Part shown: piece by piece, positions 23,383 to 33,330 of the stretch | Layout of the letters: each line of letters starts with the position of its first letter | Numbering within the stretch: position 1 is the stretch's first letter | Source: Camillea tinctor | Taxonomy: Eukaryota > Ascomycota > Sordariomycetes > Xylariales > Xylariaceae | NCBI GenBank assembly: GCA_022578605.1 | Contig: MU394083.1 | Coordinates: forward strand, 206,040-270,039 | Reading direction: 5' to 3' | Length of the DNA: 64,000 bases | Made by a program: the position numbers and the translations under genes | Notes under the pieces: generated by a model | What the model was told of the DNA's origin: nothing | What the model saw: the letters and a program-made list of their open reading frames with translations, nothing else | The model's database searches: none

Positions 23383-24433
23383 CGGGATAGGTATAGGTTA
23401 TGGTGTGTTACTTGGTGTGTTAGTTAGTATGTTACGATATCACGACACTTTGCAGAGAAACATGAAGCTATTTACTTGTTATGCTTACACATGTTTGAGG
23501 GAAGCATTGGAGTTTTTAGTGTGCCCCCTAGATTACTGGTCTTCTACAAGTATGTGCTAGTCAAGAGAGTCAACCTGTAGGTTAGTATCATAAGGCCAGC
23601 GATTCCCCCCCTTCTCATGTTTCATTATAGAAATATATCATAAAAAGTCTGGGATATGTCTTGCGTGAAGAGACATCTAACCTAGGCCCTTAGGTTAACT
23701 GTATATACCTACCTATATAATTGGTTATAATTGGAACCACCAATCAATCGTGCATGAAACATCATGGTGTTGGGTTCAAATCAATCATTACCAGGGGGGA
23801 GAGGTTTAGACAGCGTCCAATAAGATCAACTCTTGGGATTACCTGAGTCTAGACTATGCAAGCCACCCGGATGTGTACATACACAATCGGCGCACGATTC
23901 AATATTCACTTGCAATGAATTGTGGTATAAGAGACATAATGTTACTCCGTACAGGGGGTTGCGTACTTTATTATACTAGATCTTACCTGATTCATGATCC
24001 GGCGCTAGCATCTGATTGAAATTACATGCATAACAATACGAACCATTAGAAATGCTTATACGTATGCTTTGCGATTGTTCGACCATGGGGAAAGGATGGG
24101 GAAAAAAGAAGGAGAGAATTTCTTGTTTATACATACCTACATACATACTTCCAAAGTCCCGGTCTAACTTTTCCTGACTTAAACAACGTCCCCCCAGATT
24201 ATCCAGGGGTACGGTACCTAATTAGTGTACCTGTGTACGTATTTTATCCTACATCACATGTTACCATTCGGATAGGTACCGAGTTTTTTCCCACGGTACA
24301 TTTCTTGTTTTCTGGTTTCGGGTTGATTCATAATCACAAATTGCATGGGGCAGAGACTATGTTGCATCCATTAGTTGTATAGGTTAATCTATTATCCAAT
24401 GTTCCTGGGAGCCAAGTTTCGTGGCTTTAGGTT

Positions 24434-24457
24434 TTTTTTAAGGCCTACCTTAAAAAA
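24434..24457. repeat. Perfect short hairpin, 10-bp stem and 4-nt loop
   Basis: TTTTTTAAGG, loop CCTA, CCTTAAAAAA. Intergenic, between the alcohol oxidase and the small membrane protein. May be chance in AT-rich DNA. Confidence 0.7.
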
Positions 24458-25035
24458 GGCCAAGGAACAATAACATAGGATGCTACACTCCGCGTTGTCT
24501 TGTGTTTACTTTACATGTCATCTGCCCGGATATGTGAAATGATTTCCCCTTTTACCCGCGTAGTAGCCCGTCGCGTCAATTGAAGTACCTATGTAACCTC
24601 CATAGGTAGTAATTTACTAGGTTAGTTGTTTACACAAAGTACCTAACTTAACCTACAATGCTTATTTGCTCATATTTATACTGGGTATAACAGCAAATTA
24701 CCTGAGCAGAAAATAGAAAGAAAATAGTATAAAGGAGGAATTAGAAGAAGGAAAAAAAAAAAGAAGCTCTGACCAATTAAACACCCTGAAATCCCCATAT
24801 GTTGGTGGTGCTCTCTATTTTATCATAACCCATCACCTACGATACCTATTCATCAACAACACACTAAAACAGGTTACACTCCACATTACAACATCTCGCC
24901 AATCTCACTCTCTCACTCTCGTCCCCCTTTTTTTTAATTTCTCCACTAGACTTTATTAACGTTCCCTCTTTCCTTTTCACTTCTCAATTCGATGGATCTA
25001 AGAAACTCAACTGTCGATGGTCTTCGCGTCTAAGT

Positions 25036-25037
25036 AA

Positions 25038-25074
<37 letters not shown>

Positions 25075-25080
25075 GAAAAG
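25036..25080. repeat. Poly-A run grading into (AAAAG)n
   Basis: A run of about 19 A followed by five AAAAG units, about 220 bp before the ATG of the small membrane protein. Confidence 0.9.
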
Positions 25081-25298
25081 ATTCCCGACACTAAAAAAAA
25101 AGAAAAAAAGCAGTGGTGAATATATCCGACTTACATCATCTTCATATGTACCCGTCTATCTACTCGGGATAACGCTAGGTTAGCATACCTAGACGTAGGT
25201 CGCAGCGCCTTCTAGTGTACTCATCCAACCTACCTAACCATCCCGTTATATCACCATCCCTCTTCCTCCTCCCCTCCGCTCCTCTTCCCACCACCACC

Positions 25299-25622
25299 AT
25301 GTCTGCCCCCCTCCCCCTCCCCCTTCCCCTCCTCCTCCTCCTCTTCTGCTTCACCCACTCCACCCACGCGCAGCCGGCGAGCAAGCGCGGCCCCATCGCG
25401 AACACGTACATCGACCCGATCAACCCGGTGTGGCTCGCGACGTTCATCCTGATCGCGGCGCTGCTGGGCGTCGCGGCGGTGCTGTCGGTGCTGCACGCGC
25501 GCTCCGTGCGCAAGGTCGAGCGCCTGCTCAAGGCGCAGCAGCAGCACATCGAGCTCGACGAGTTCGCCGCCCGCAACGGGCATGCGCGCCATCATCCGGC
25601 GTTTGCGGGGGCGAGGGCATAA
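25299..25622 (+). CDS. Small membrane protein with signal peptide, unknown function
   Basis: 107 residues, single exon, very GC-rich at third positions, unlike the surrounding DNA; this supports real coding. The N-terminus (about 1-25) is a Leu/Pro-rich hydrophobic signal peptide ending in THAQ. A second hydrophobic segment, WLATFILIAALLGVAAVLSV (about 47-66), is a probable transmembrane helix. It is followed by a basic Arg/Lys stretch and a Gln/His-containing helical tail, suggesting a type I single-pass protein with a short cytosolic tail. The ATG at 25299 follows a pyrimidine-rich leader and CCACC. I do not recognise the family. Location (secretory pathway or plasma membrane) is inferred. 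Confidence 0.7.
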   Translation: MSAPLPLPLPLLLLLFCFTHSTHAQPASKRGPIANTYIDPINPVWLATFILIAALLGVAAVLSVLHARSVRKVERLLKAQQQHIELDEFAARNGHARHHPAFAGARA

Positions 25623-27728
25623 GAGGGGTGGAGAGAGGGTTTGATGTGTGTATTCGCTTCTTTGTAATGTGTCTGTGTTGAGGATGGGTGGATAGGATGC
25701 GATGGATAGGCGGGGAGGGTAAAGGGATGGAGAAACGCCGAGACCAGAGGTCCGGAGATCGATGGAGACGTGGTCGGGCTTGTGCGCATTTATTCTTCTC
25801 GGGCGGCATCTACAGGTCCGGCCTATCGACTCGAGGCGTTCCCGTGCTTCACGATACGGCGCGTAGTCATCGACCGACTTGTGATGGGGATAGCTGGCAC
25901 TTTACCCCTCCACGGGGTTTCACTCGTCGGCTTGTTTCCAGCAACCTCACTACACCTAACATCTGCGTGCTGCCGGCCCCCCATCGCCATGGTACCTTCT
26001 CGCCGGGCCCTTCCTCGCATACGTATCTGCCACGTCGAGTTCGGAGACCCTTTATTCATCAGGTTGTCTGGAAAACACCGCCTTTCGCCCACCACCACCA
26101 CCACCACTAATTTACTACCACGAGAGAGATCTTGAAACGACCCGTTACGATTCGACTTGTCATCACTTTTTTTTCTAATGTCTATTTGCTGCAAGCACTC
26201 CCCCCCCGAACTGGCTTTCTGGGACCTTCACGATCAGGTAAACGACCACTTCCGAGTCCTACTCTCTAAGCCTGTCCATTCGTTACTAACCAACGCCGAT
26301 AGAGGAAAGCACGCCATGTCCGGAAGCACGGGGCAGATGATGATGGTGGTGATATGACCTAACTCGAGGTGGGGAGACATCGGGGTCTTTTTCGACATTC
26401 TAGAGGCGTCGGTTTCGCAACCGCATTTCAGCTGGAAGACCTATCCGTGCAGAGGCCAGCAAGGTTACAGCAACGATTGTCGAGCATACTTGCATAGGGA
26501 ACGGCGTTTATCTTTTTCTTTTTCTTTTTCCTGCTAGAATCGAGCTTAGGCGTTACCGTGAGGCCAGGTCATGTAAGCTAACTCTGCATTGAACCAAAAA
26601 AAAAACAAATAAAAAAATAAAAATCTATGAGAATTATTTTTGCTCCTCTCTTCTGATGTCAAGTTTTGTATACGAATAATCTATATCCTGCACCGGAGCA
26701 TGTGCTTCTGTTTCCGTCTCCCCAACCGTAGTCTTCCACAAAGCCCATCCCTCCACGCTCCAACGCGCGCGAGTGCTTTCTCGTGTGTAGCCCCGCTTGA
26801 TCAAAGACCTTCAAGAGCAGACCACGAAAAAAAACCCCTTTCTGTTGAAATGAGGCTATGAGGTTGCTTAAGTAGGTGAACTTCTATCTCTGGGTGAGGG
26901 GAGGACCTGTTCCTTATATGCATGTAGCTGCGGATGCACCTTGTACCTGTACCTTGACAGATACCCCTTACCACCTATTTCAGCACTTTCTTCCCCCCTT
27001 TTTTATGTTGCTAGACGTTGACCCAGTCACGTGGTTCTTCCGCTGGAATGCAGTGTAGGCAGGCTGTGGCGTCGGTCAAGGTGGTCTAGGTTCCATCAGC
27101 CTTTGCACTTCCGATATCCTAACCCATCCCATCCCATCAACCCCCCGTCTTCGTAGTCACCACAAACCAACCTACACTCCATGCCACTGAAGCCCTTCAA
27201 ATAATGCCTTCACAATATCCATAAGTGTTGCGAGGAGCTGAGCTTAGCCTCGAACACAGAACCAAGTATTCGCATGCCGACAGATCACACCGCGTTGCGT
27301 AGTTCGCGCAGCCCCCATTCAAAGCCCACGTCACGACAAGTGGTCTAACCTAGTTTGTGTAGGATCGCGTTCTTTTCTGATACCATTCCACTGCCATTCT
27401 ACCTATATCATGCTTAGGATAATGTATATACACAGGGGCGGACGGAGATATATATAACCTACCTTCCATATCCCCTCTACTCTACCCTCTTATAAAAAAA
27501 TCACGATCAAAGAATAAAACTCCAGATACCAGCTCGACCCATTTTTTGCTATGTATTTACAATATATTCCATTCCATGTATCTGACTTATAAACATTAAG
27601 TAGGTAGGCATACTCTGCAATGATTCCCTCCTTACCTACCCCTTTCTATCCTCTCGCCTCGTCTTCCCTCCTTCTTTCTCTTGCCCCCTCTTACTTCCTA
27701 CCCCCTATCCTATATCCCCTTCCCCCTC
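25623..27728. other. Intergenic region, small membrane protein to SAS2
   Basis: About 2.1 kb between convergent genes. The first 700 bp is of higher GC and probably includes 3' UTR; overlapping frames there lack motifs. From 26.4 kb it is AT- and pyrimidine-rich. No RNA gene or mobile element recognised. Confidence 0.5.
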
Positions 27729-30203
27729 TTACTCCCCACCCCCCACCTCATCCCCCTCCCCCTCCGCCTTCCCACCTCCTCCCCCCCCTCCACTCCCACT
27801 CCCACTCCCTTTCCCCCCCGCACCCATCCCCCCACCATTCTTAACCGCATATCCCTCGACAAACCCCCCCGGGTCGCACGTGCGACTAAGCTCAACGCCA
27901 TGATCGCGGACCCATTTCCTGACGGCTTCCTTATCGATCCTCACGCGCGGGACGAGAGCCGTCCCCGATCCCGCCCCCTCCTCTTTCCTCGCTTCCGGAT
28001 CCGGATCCGTAGTCCCCGGGTGCTGTTGTTCGTCGACATCCATCGCCGACGCCGCCGCGGTAGGAACTAGAGACGAGGGAGTAGTAGCAGCTGCTGAATT
28101 AGTACTGCTATTCTGAGGATTAGGCAACAATGCAGAAGCGGAGGAAGAGGTGTGATTCGCGCCAGCCACCGCTCCCGCCCCCGTCCCCACACCTTTCGGT
28201 CCCACGCCTGCCTCCGTTTTCTCCACGACGCCCATGTCGCGGAGCACGGCGAGGCAGTCCTCGGGCACGATCCAGGTAGCGCGGGCGCACATCTCTACAT
28301 CGACGAGGGTCTCTCCTGCTCCTCCCCCATCCCCACTCCCACCAACATCCAGCCCCAGCAGCCACCTAGCAATCTCCCCGGCCCAGAAGCGCTTATACCC
28401 CTTCCTACCAAGCTCGGAGATTGGTTTCTCGGGGCCGCCGAGGATGCCCTCGCGGCGGGAGATCTCGTAGGAGACACCCATGAGCAGGGCGCCGAGGCCC
28501 TTGCGCTGCCAGGGGGGAAATACGAGGATGCACGCGAGATTGTTGTTGTCCCACGACATCTTCTCCTTGGAGAAGAAGCCTACGATCTGGGGGCGCTTAA
28601 GGAGCGAGGGGGAGAAGGTAGTAATGAAAGGAGGTGATGATGATGATGATGATGATGACACTAACGGTAACGAGGGTGTCGTTGGCGGGGGTGAGGAGGA
28701 GGAGAGGGGGGCGGGTTGTGTTTGTTCGTGTTGCGGTGGTGAAGAAGAGAATATTTGCGACGGGTCCGTAGTCGTGGTTTGCGCCGTAGCGGGATTGCTT
28801 GTCGAGGGTGATGATGAGGAGAGGTTTGGCGGGGTGTAGACTAGGAGGAAGTAGTTAAACCCGGTGACGTCGAAGAAGACCGACTTGTTGTCGAGGAACA
28901 GCTTGGCGAACAGCGACAAGTTCTGGCAGAACAGCTGTACAATATACATATTAGCTTCGGCACAATGCCTTCGTAAAAAGAAAACAAGCAAGCAAGAAAC
29001 ACTCACCACATCCTTCTCCCCATCAACCTCCCAAACGCTCCACTCGCCCGCCTCCTCCTCCTCCCCCATCTTCCCCTCGCCCTTCTTCTTCCCCCTGCCC
29101 CCCGCCACCGGGACCCTAACACCGCCCTTCTTCGCGCCGCCGCCTTTCGGATGGGTATACACCTTGCGCCCGGGCACGAGCGGGGTTTTTGTCTCGCAGC
29201 AGCGCACGTGCTCCCACCACAGCACGAGCTCCTTCGCGTACTTGAAGCAGCAGGGGCACACGTAGAGGCGGTCGAGCATAGGCGGGTCGCGGAGGTGCTT
29301 GCCGCCATTCTTGCCGCCTACCCCCTCGCCGGCTACGTTTGTCGTTGTGTTAGATGACGACGAGAACGATGAGTTGCTGTTGCTGTTGTTATTGTTGCCC
29401 GACACATCCCCCAGCACCTCTTTCCCGTAGTACGACGGGTACCACGCCCGGAAGCATATGTTCCCCAGCACGACCTTATCGATGTTGCGGTCCGAGCGCG
29501 GGGTGGATGGTGGAGGTGCGGGCTTGGATGGTTTGTCGGAGGTGGTGAGTTTCTTGGGGGTTGCTGTCCCTGGTGCTGCTGCTGCTGCTGATGTGGTGGT
29601 AGACTTGGGTCCATGTCGAGGGGGTTTTAGGGGATGAGTGCGGTGTTTCGGTGGAAGAGAGGGCGGTTGCGTCTCTAGCTGTGTCGGCTCATGATGTGGC
29701 AACGGTTCTGATGATCCAACTCGAGGAAGAGGACGTTCGTTCTGGGGCGCAGGCGCATGCTGCCTCGGCGAACGAAGAGCTTTCCCTGTTTTTCTCGGGG
29801 GAGTAGACTGTCGTGTGCTTCTCTGCTGCTTTTCCGCCTCCTTGTCCAGATCTGTAGGGGCTATCAAGGCGGTCTCACTACCGGCCGAGTGTCTCGTAGT
29901 TCTTGTCTGCCGTGTCGGGGCTGTCGGAGCTGTCGCTGTCGCCGTCGGAACAGGGGTCGGCTTCAACGCGTCATTCTTCTTCACCCTCGGCTCGACAGGG
30001 TCCAATTCGACGAGAGCATCTTTTTCAGCTGCACTGGCGCGTACGCGACCGCTTCTTAACTGGTGTTCCGGCTGCGATGCGGGTTCAGCGGCGGGCGCAG
30101 GCAAGGGATTATGTCGTGTAGCGCGACGCGTGGGAGCGGGAGCAGGAGCTTGCAATTCTGCAGCTGCGACATCGTGAGGTCTTTTTCTTTTTTGCGGGGC
30201 CAT
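27729..30203 (-). CDS. SAS2: MYST-family histone acetyltransferase, Sas2-like
   Basis: Nuclear acetyltransferase; yeast Sas2, in the SAS-I complex, acetylates histone H4 Lys16 to limit silencing. Exons on the minus strand are 30203-29007 and 28934-27729; the 72-bp intron is a multiple of three and has no stop. Spliced length is 800 residues. Residues 1-240 are a disordered Pro/Ala/Thr-rich region with basic patches. The MYST domain begins near LGNICFRAWYPSYYG (about 246-260). The C2HC finger starts CPCCF (316). The catalytic Cys is in NNLACILVFPPWQ (about 534), the acetyl-CoA loop is QRKGLG, and the catalytic Glu is in GPEKPISELG (about 568). The W/LACILVFPP form favours Sas2 over Esa1 and Sas3. 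The domain is split by low-complexity insertions at about 266-300, 354-385 and 434-508. The gene converges with the small membrane protein and is tandem with RPN3. Confidence 0.9.
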   Translation of the reverse strand: MAPQKRKRPHDVAAAELQAPAPAPTRRATRHNPLPAPAAEPASQPEHQLRSGRVRASAAEKDALVELDPVEPRVKKNDALKPTPVPTATATAPTAPTRQTRTTRHSAGSETALIAPTDLDKEAEKQQRSTRQSTPPRKTGKALRSPRQHAPAPQNERPLPRVGSSEPLPHHEPTQLETQPPSLPPKHRTHPLKPPRHGPKSTTTSAAAAAPGTATPKKLTTSDKPSKPAPPPSTPRSDRNIDKVVLGNICFRAWYPSYYGKEVLGDVSGNNNNSNSNSSFSSSSNTTTNVAGEGVGGKNGGKHLRDPPMLDRLYVCPCCFKYAKELVLWWEHVRCCETKTPLVPGRKVYTHPKGGGAKKGGVRVPVAGGRGKKKGEGKMGEEEEAGEWSVWEVDGEKDVVSVSCLLVFFLRRHCAEANMYIVQLFCQNLSLFAKLFLDNKSVFFDVTGFNYFLLVYTPPNLSSSSPSTSNPATAQTTTTDPSQIFSSSPPQHEQTQPAPLSSSSPPPTTPSLPLVSSSSSSSSPPFITTFSPSLLKRPQIVGFFSKEKMSWDNNNLACILVFPPWQRKGLGALLMGVSYEISRREGILGGPEKPISELGRKGYKRFWAGEIARWLLGLDVGGSGDGGGAGETLVDVEMCARATWIVPEDCLAVLRDMGVVEKTEAGVGPKGVGTGAGAVAGANHTSSSASALLPNPQNSSTNSAAATTPSSLVPTAAASAMDVDEQQHPGTTDPDPEARKEEGAGSGTALVPRVRIDKEAVRKWVRDHGVELSRTCDPGGFVEGYAVKNGGGMGAGGKGSGSGSGGGGGGGKAEGEGDEVGGGE

Positions 30204-31424
30204 TCCGATCTTGAGCCCCCATGAAAAAGACAGGTTGATAGAGGATAGTTACTATATCAAAGAAGTGGAAGAAGTTAAAGTTTGTGAAGCTGCTCGGCGA
30301 CGAAGTCCGTCATGATTACGTAACGGGAAATCCGCTCAAAACCCTCCGACTTTGCACAGGCACGTGACACCCATAGGAGCAACCAGCGGATACTTCTGAG
30401 ACCAGGGGGTTAATGGAGGTAGATACCTCTAGGTTAGGTAATGATGGGGTTAGGTAATATTGACCATACATAGTATCTGCAAACCTTATTTCATTTCATC
30501 CTATATTGATTGGCCTACACCATTACCCTACGGCTACCTACATAGACAACCTAGGTACATGTAGTAGTATTCATGTACGTAACGGGCCACGCATACCTAC
30601 TCTTAGTTTCACGTGAATCGGATCAAACACATGCTACGATTGTCATGACTCGGACTTGACTACAACCAGGTTAACCTAGTTACAAGTTCATATCTAAGGT
30701 TTAATCCAATATGTACACGGCAACACAATACCACCACATCCATCAATCATCACATTTATATACGACGTAACCATTTAACCTAACCTAAATCATAGCACAA
30801 CAAAGAATATCATCACATATCATATATCATATCTTCTGACAAACAACCATAGTAGTAGTCACAAGTAGCAGTAACAAGCATCGATTGTACTTAGTATATA
30901 TATATATATATATCTAAGGGGTGGTTCGTCTCATTACAACCTCCCATCAGTTTAGTAGTTAGCTACCCGGGACCACATCATATTTCGCATCTACCAAATC
31001 ATTCACCAACATCGCACTAGAAAGTTCCCTCCATATTTTTTTGTGTAGGTAAAAAGAGGGAACGCGGAAAGCAACAGGAGGAATAAAATAGAAGGAAAAA
31101 AAAGCAATAAAAAGAAGACTGTCATATCTAATACAAGGGGTTGTTGTGCTGATGAATGTTTTTTTATGCTGGGCCTGTGCGCGCTCGCATGATAATGTAG
31201 TAATTACCCTTTTTGCGCTCTTATCAACCTACATAATTCTTCCTCCACTCTCCCTCTCTCTCCACCAAGCCTCTCTTCTTCCCCCCTTCCCTCCGATGTT
31301 AGTTTCCCGTCCTGGGCCTAGCATTCAGAGAGAACCATTAAAGACTCGGGGTGAAAAAAAAAGGAGAAGACGACGGCGGCCATGGCGAGACCCTCCCATT
31401 CCAGAATACATATGCTTCCATACT
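30204..31424. other. SAS2 promoter and RPN3 3' flank
   Basis: 1.2 kb between two minus-strand genes. The SAS2-proximal part should be its promoter. A (TA)n tract lies at 30895-30913. Abundant ACCTAGGTA-like strings occur near 30550. No gene supported. Confidence 0.5.
30895..30913. repeat. (TA)n microsatellite
   Basis: About nine TA units in intergenic DNA. Confidence 0.9.
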
Positions 31425-33330
31425 TTACATGCCATCAAAGTCTCCGCCAAGGTCATCCTCGTCTAGGTCTCCTTCTTGTATCTCCTTAGCCATTTCACGC
31501 TCACGCTCGCGTGCCTCCTGCGCATTCTTGAGCTCGAGACGATGCTGGTTCATCGGGAAACGCATAGCCTATAGAAAAGTTTAAATTAGTAATCATTCGT
31601 GAAAGTAAATCTCGAGAAGAAAAAAAAAGGCAACATACCTTAACACTTTCATCATGTAGTGCAAGACATGCTCTGATACGGTCGTGGAAAGCCTCACCAG
31701 GCTCACGGGTTGCGTATACATCTCCAACCTCCTTGCTCTTCATAAACCCTCTCTCCCGGTCCAACGTTGCCTCGATGACACCGTCACGGATCGCTTTGGC
31801 CACAATGTACTCCGCGCTCTCTTCGCTTCCGAGGTGTAGACGGATGCAGATGTCGCGCAGCGAGATTCGGCTGTAGCTCAAGCTCATCATACGGATACCC
31901 GTCTTGATGACGTTCTGGCGAAGACGCAAGATGAGTGAGTATGTACCGTCACGACGGAAAGTCTCGTCGTGTGCGGCAATCGTCGTTTCGAAATCCTCTA
32001 GGTTGCCCACACGCACAGCCTGCACGAGGAGGAAGTAGGGGTGGAGGGCTTGCTCCATGCTGGGGATTCGGAAGGTAGCACGCTCGGGAATGTCGCCCAT
32101 CAGCAACTCGACCACGAGGAGAAGTTTCGTAGCATTCTGGGCGAATCCTAGGGCGCAAGCACTCGCCGGTGCCTTCCGCGTGGCAGCTGTCAAATGCTCA
32201 TGGGCCTCTGTGTATCGTAGCTGGATCGCCCGAATGCGACCGAGGTAATACAGGAAGCGGGCAACCTGGTTGTTGGCCGCATTCTCGGGAAACTGAGTGT
32301 GGGATACCAGCAGATCAGCCTGCGAGATGTGCGATGTCAGGAGGTAATTTCGGAGTAGGAGAACGATAACCGATGCCTGCGTGTCAATGTCCTTGCGCAG
32401 CACGGCAGTTCGGAGTGCAGTCAGGAGAATCGGTCGGAGGCTAACGATAGGTGACTGGGGAGAGGGTGGCAGAGGAGCGAGCTGCTCGCAGAATAAAGAT
32501 TGGTAGAAATAAGCCTTAGCGGAAAGCGGATCCAGAGTTCTGCGGTTCAGAGAGTGGATTCGGTCGGAGAGATACTTGGAAAACTCAGCGCCCAGCTGGA
32601 ACTGCTTGCTATCGAACAGGTAGACCTGAATCAAGATGCTCAGGAAGATGTCGATCTCGGGAATAACATCCTTGTTCTCCTTCTTGGCGCCGTTCTTCGT
32701 CTGAGTCTTGGGTTCACTGTCCACCTCCATCTCGGTGCTAGAGGGGCGCCCGAGAGGCACATCTGGCTTGCCAACAGCAGTCAGAAGCTGCTTGGCAACC
32801 GTAGCCGAAGGACTTGTGGGAGGGAAGGTCTCGGCGATGGCCTGTGCTAGAATATCGGGAGTAAGACGTTTCCGGAGGGAGGAGATAGACCGTAGAGCTC
32901 GGAGAGAGAATCTGGCGTCGAATAGTGCTATGGCACGGTCGAGCAAGGCGAAGTTGCTCTTAATATCTGCAATACAGACAGTGATTAGGAATGTCTTCTA
33001 GCCTAGTGCATCCATTAGATCGGATCTGGAGATATTGTCAAAATTACCTGCGATAGCCTGAGTAACAGGGTCAACCTTCACTTCCTCCTCGGCCTTATCT
33101 GATTCGTCCATGGCGACATCCCCATCAGCATCGGCGGGCGGCGGTTGGGAAGATTGTTTTGTGGTCTTGGAAGGGGGCACAACAACAGTCATATCCTCAC
33201 CCTCCTTAGCACCCTTCTTGCCCTTGTTCTTGAGCGAAGACTTCTCGTCGGTCATGTCGACATCTTGGTTGTTCCTAATACCATTCTCAACAGGCTCATT
33301 GCCGTTTGAATGAGGTGTTTTGCCTGGCAT
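31425..33330 (-). CDS. RPN3: 26S proteasome regulatory subunit Rpn3 (PSMD3)
   Basis: Non-ATPase subunit of the 19S lid, needed for lid assembly and degradation of ubiquitylated proteins. Exons on the minus strand: 33330-33048, 32966-31639, 31568-31425; introns of 81 and 70 bp, GT..AG. The product has 584 residues, longer than yeast Rpn3 mainly through a charged, disordered N-terminus of about 95 residues. Visible: N-terminal helical-repeat region (DIKSNFALLDRAIALFDARF begins exon 2), helical repeats through the middle, and a PCI domain towards the C-terminus (SLSYSRISLRDICIRLHL, then AIRDGVIEATLDRERG). The C-terminus is highly characteristic of Rpn3: AMRFPMNQHRLELKNAQEAR, then an acidic tail ending GGDFDGM. 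The small last exon carries exactly this conserved tail. Intact and presumably constitutive. I looked for the yeast PACE motif upstream and did not see it. Confidence 0.97.

Larger units (their letters stand above)
23383..25298. other. Gene-poor intergenic region
   Basis: About 1.9 kb, AT-leaning, with no supported ORF. Holds a 10-bp-stem hairpin at 24434-24457 and an A-run/(AAAAG)n repeat at 25036-25080. The right end should carry the promoter of the small membrane-protein gene and is CT-rich, as is usual just before fungal start codons. Confidence 0.5.
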
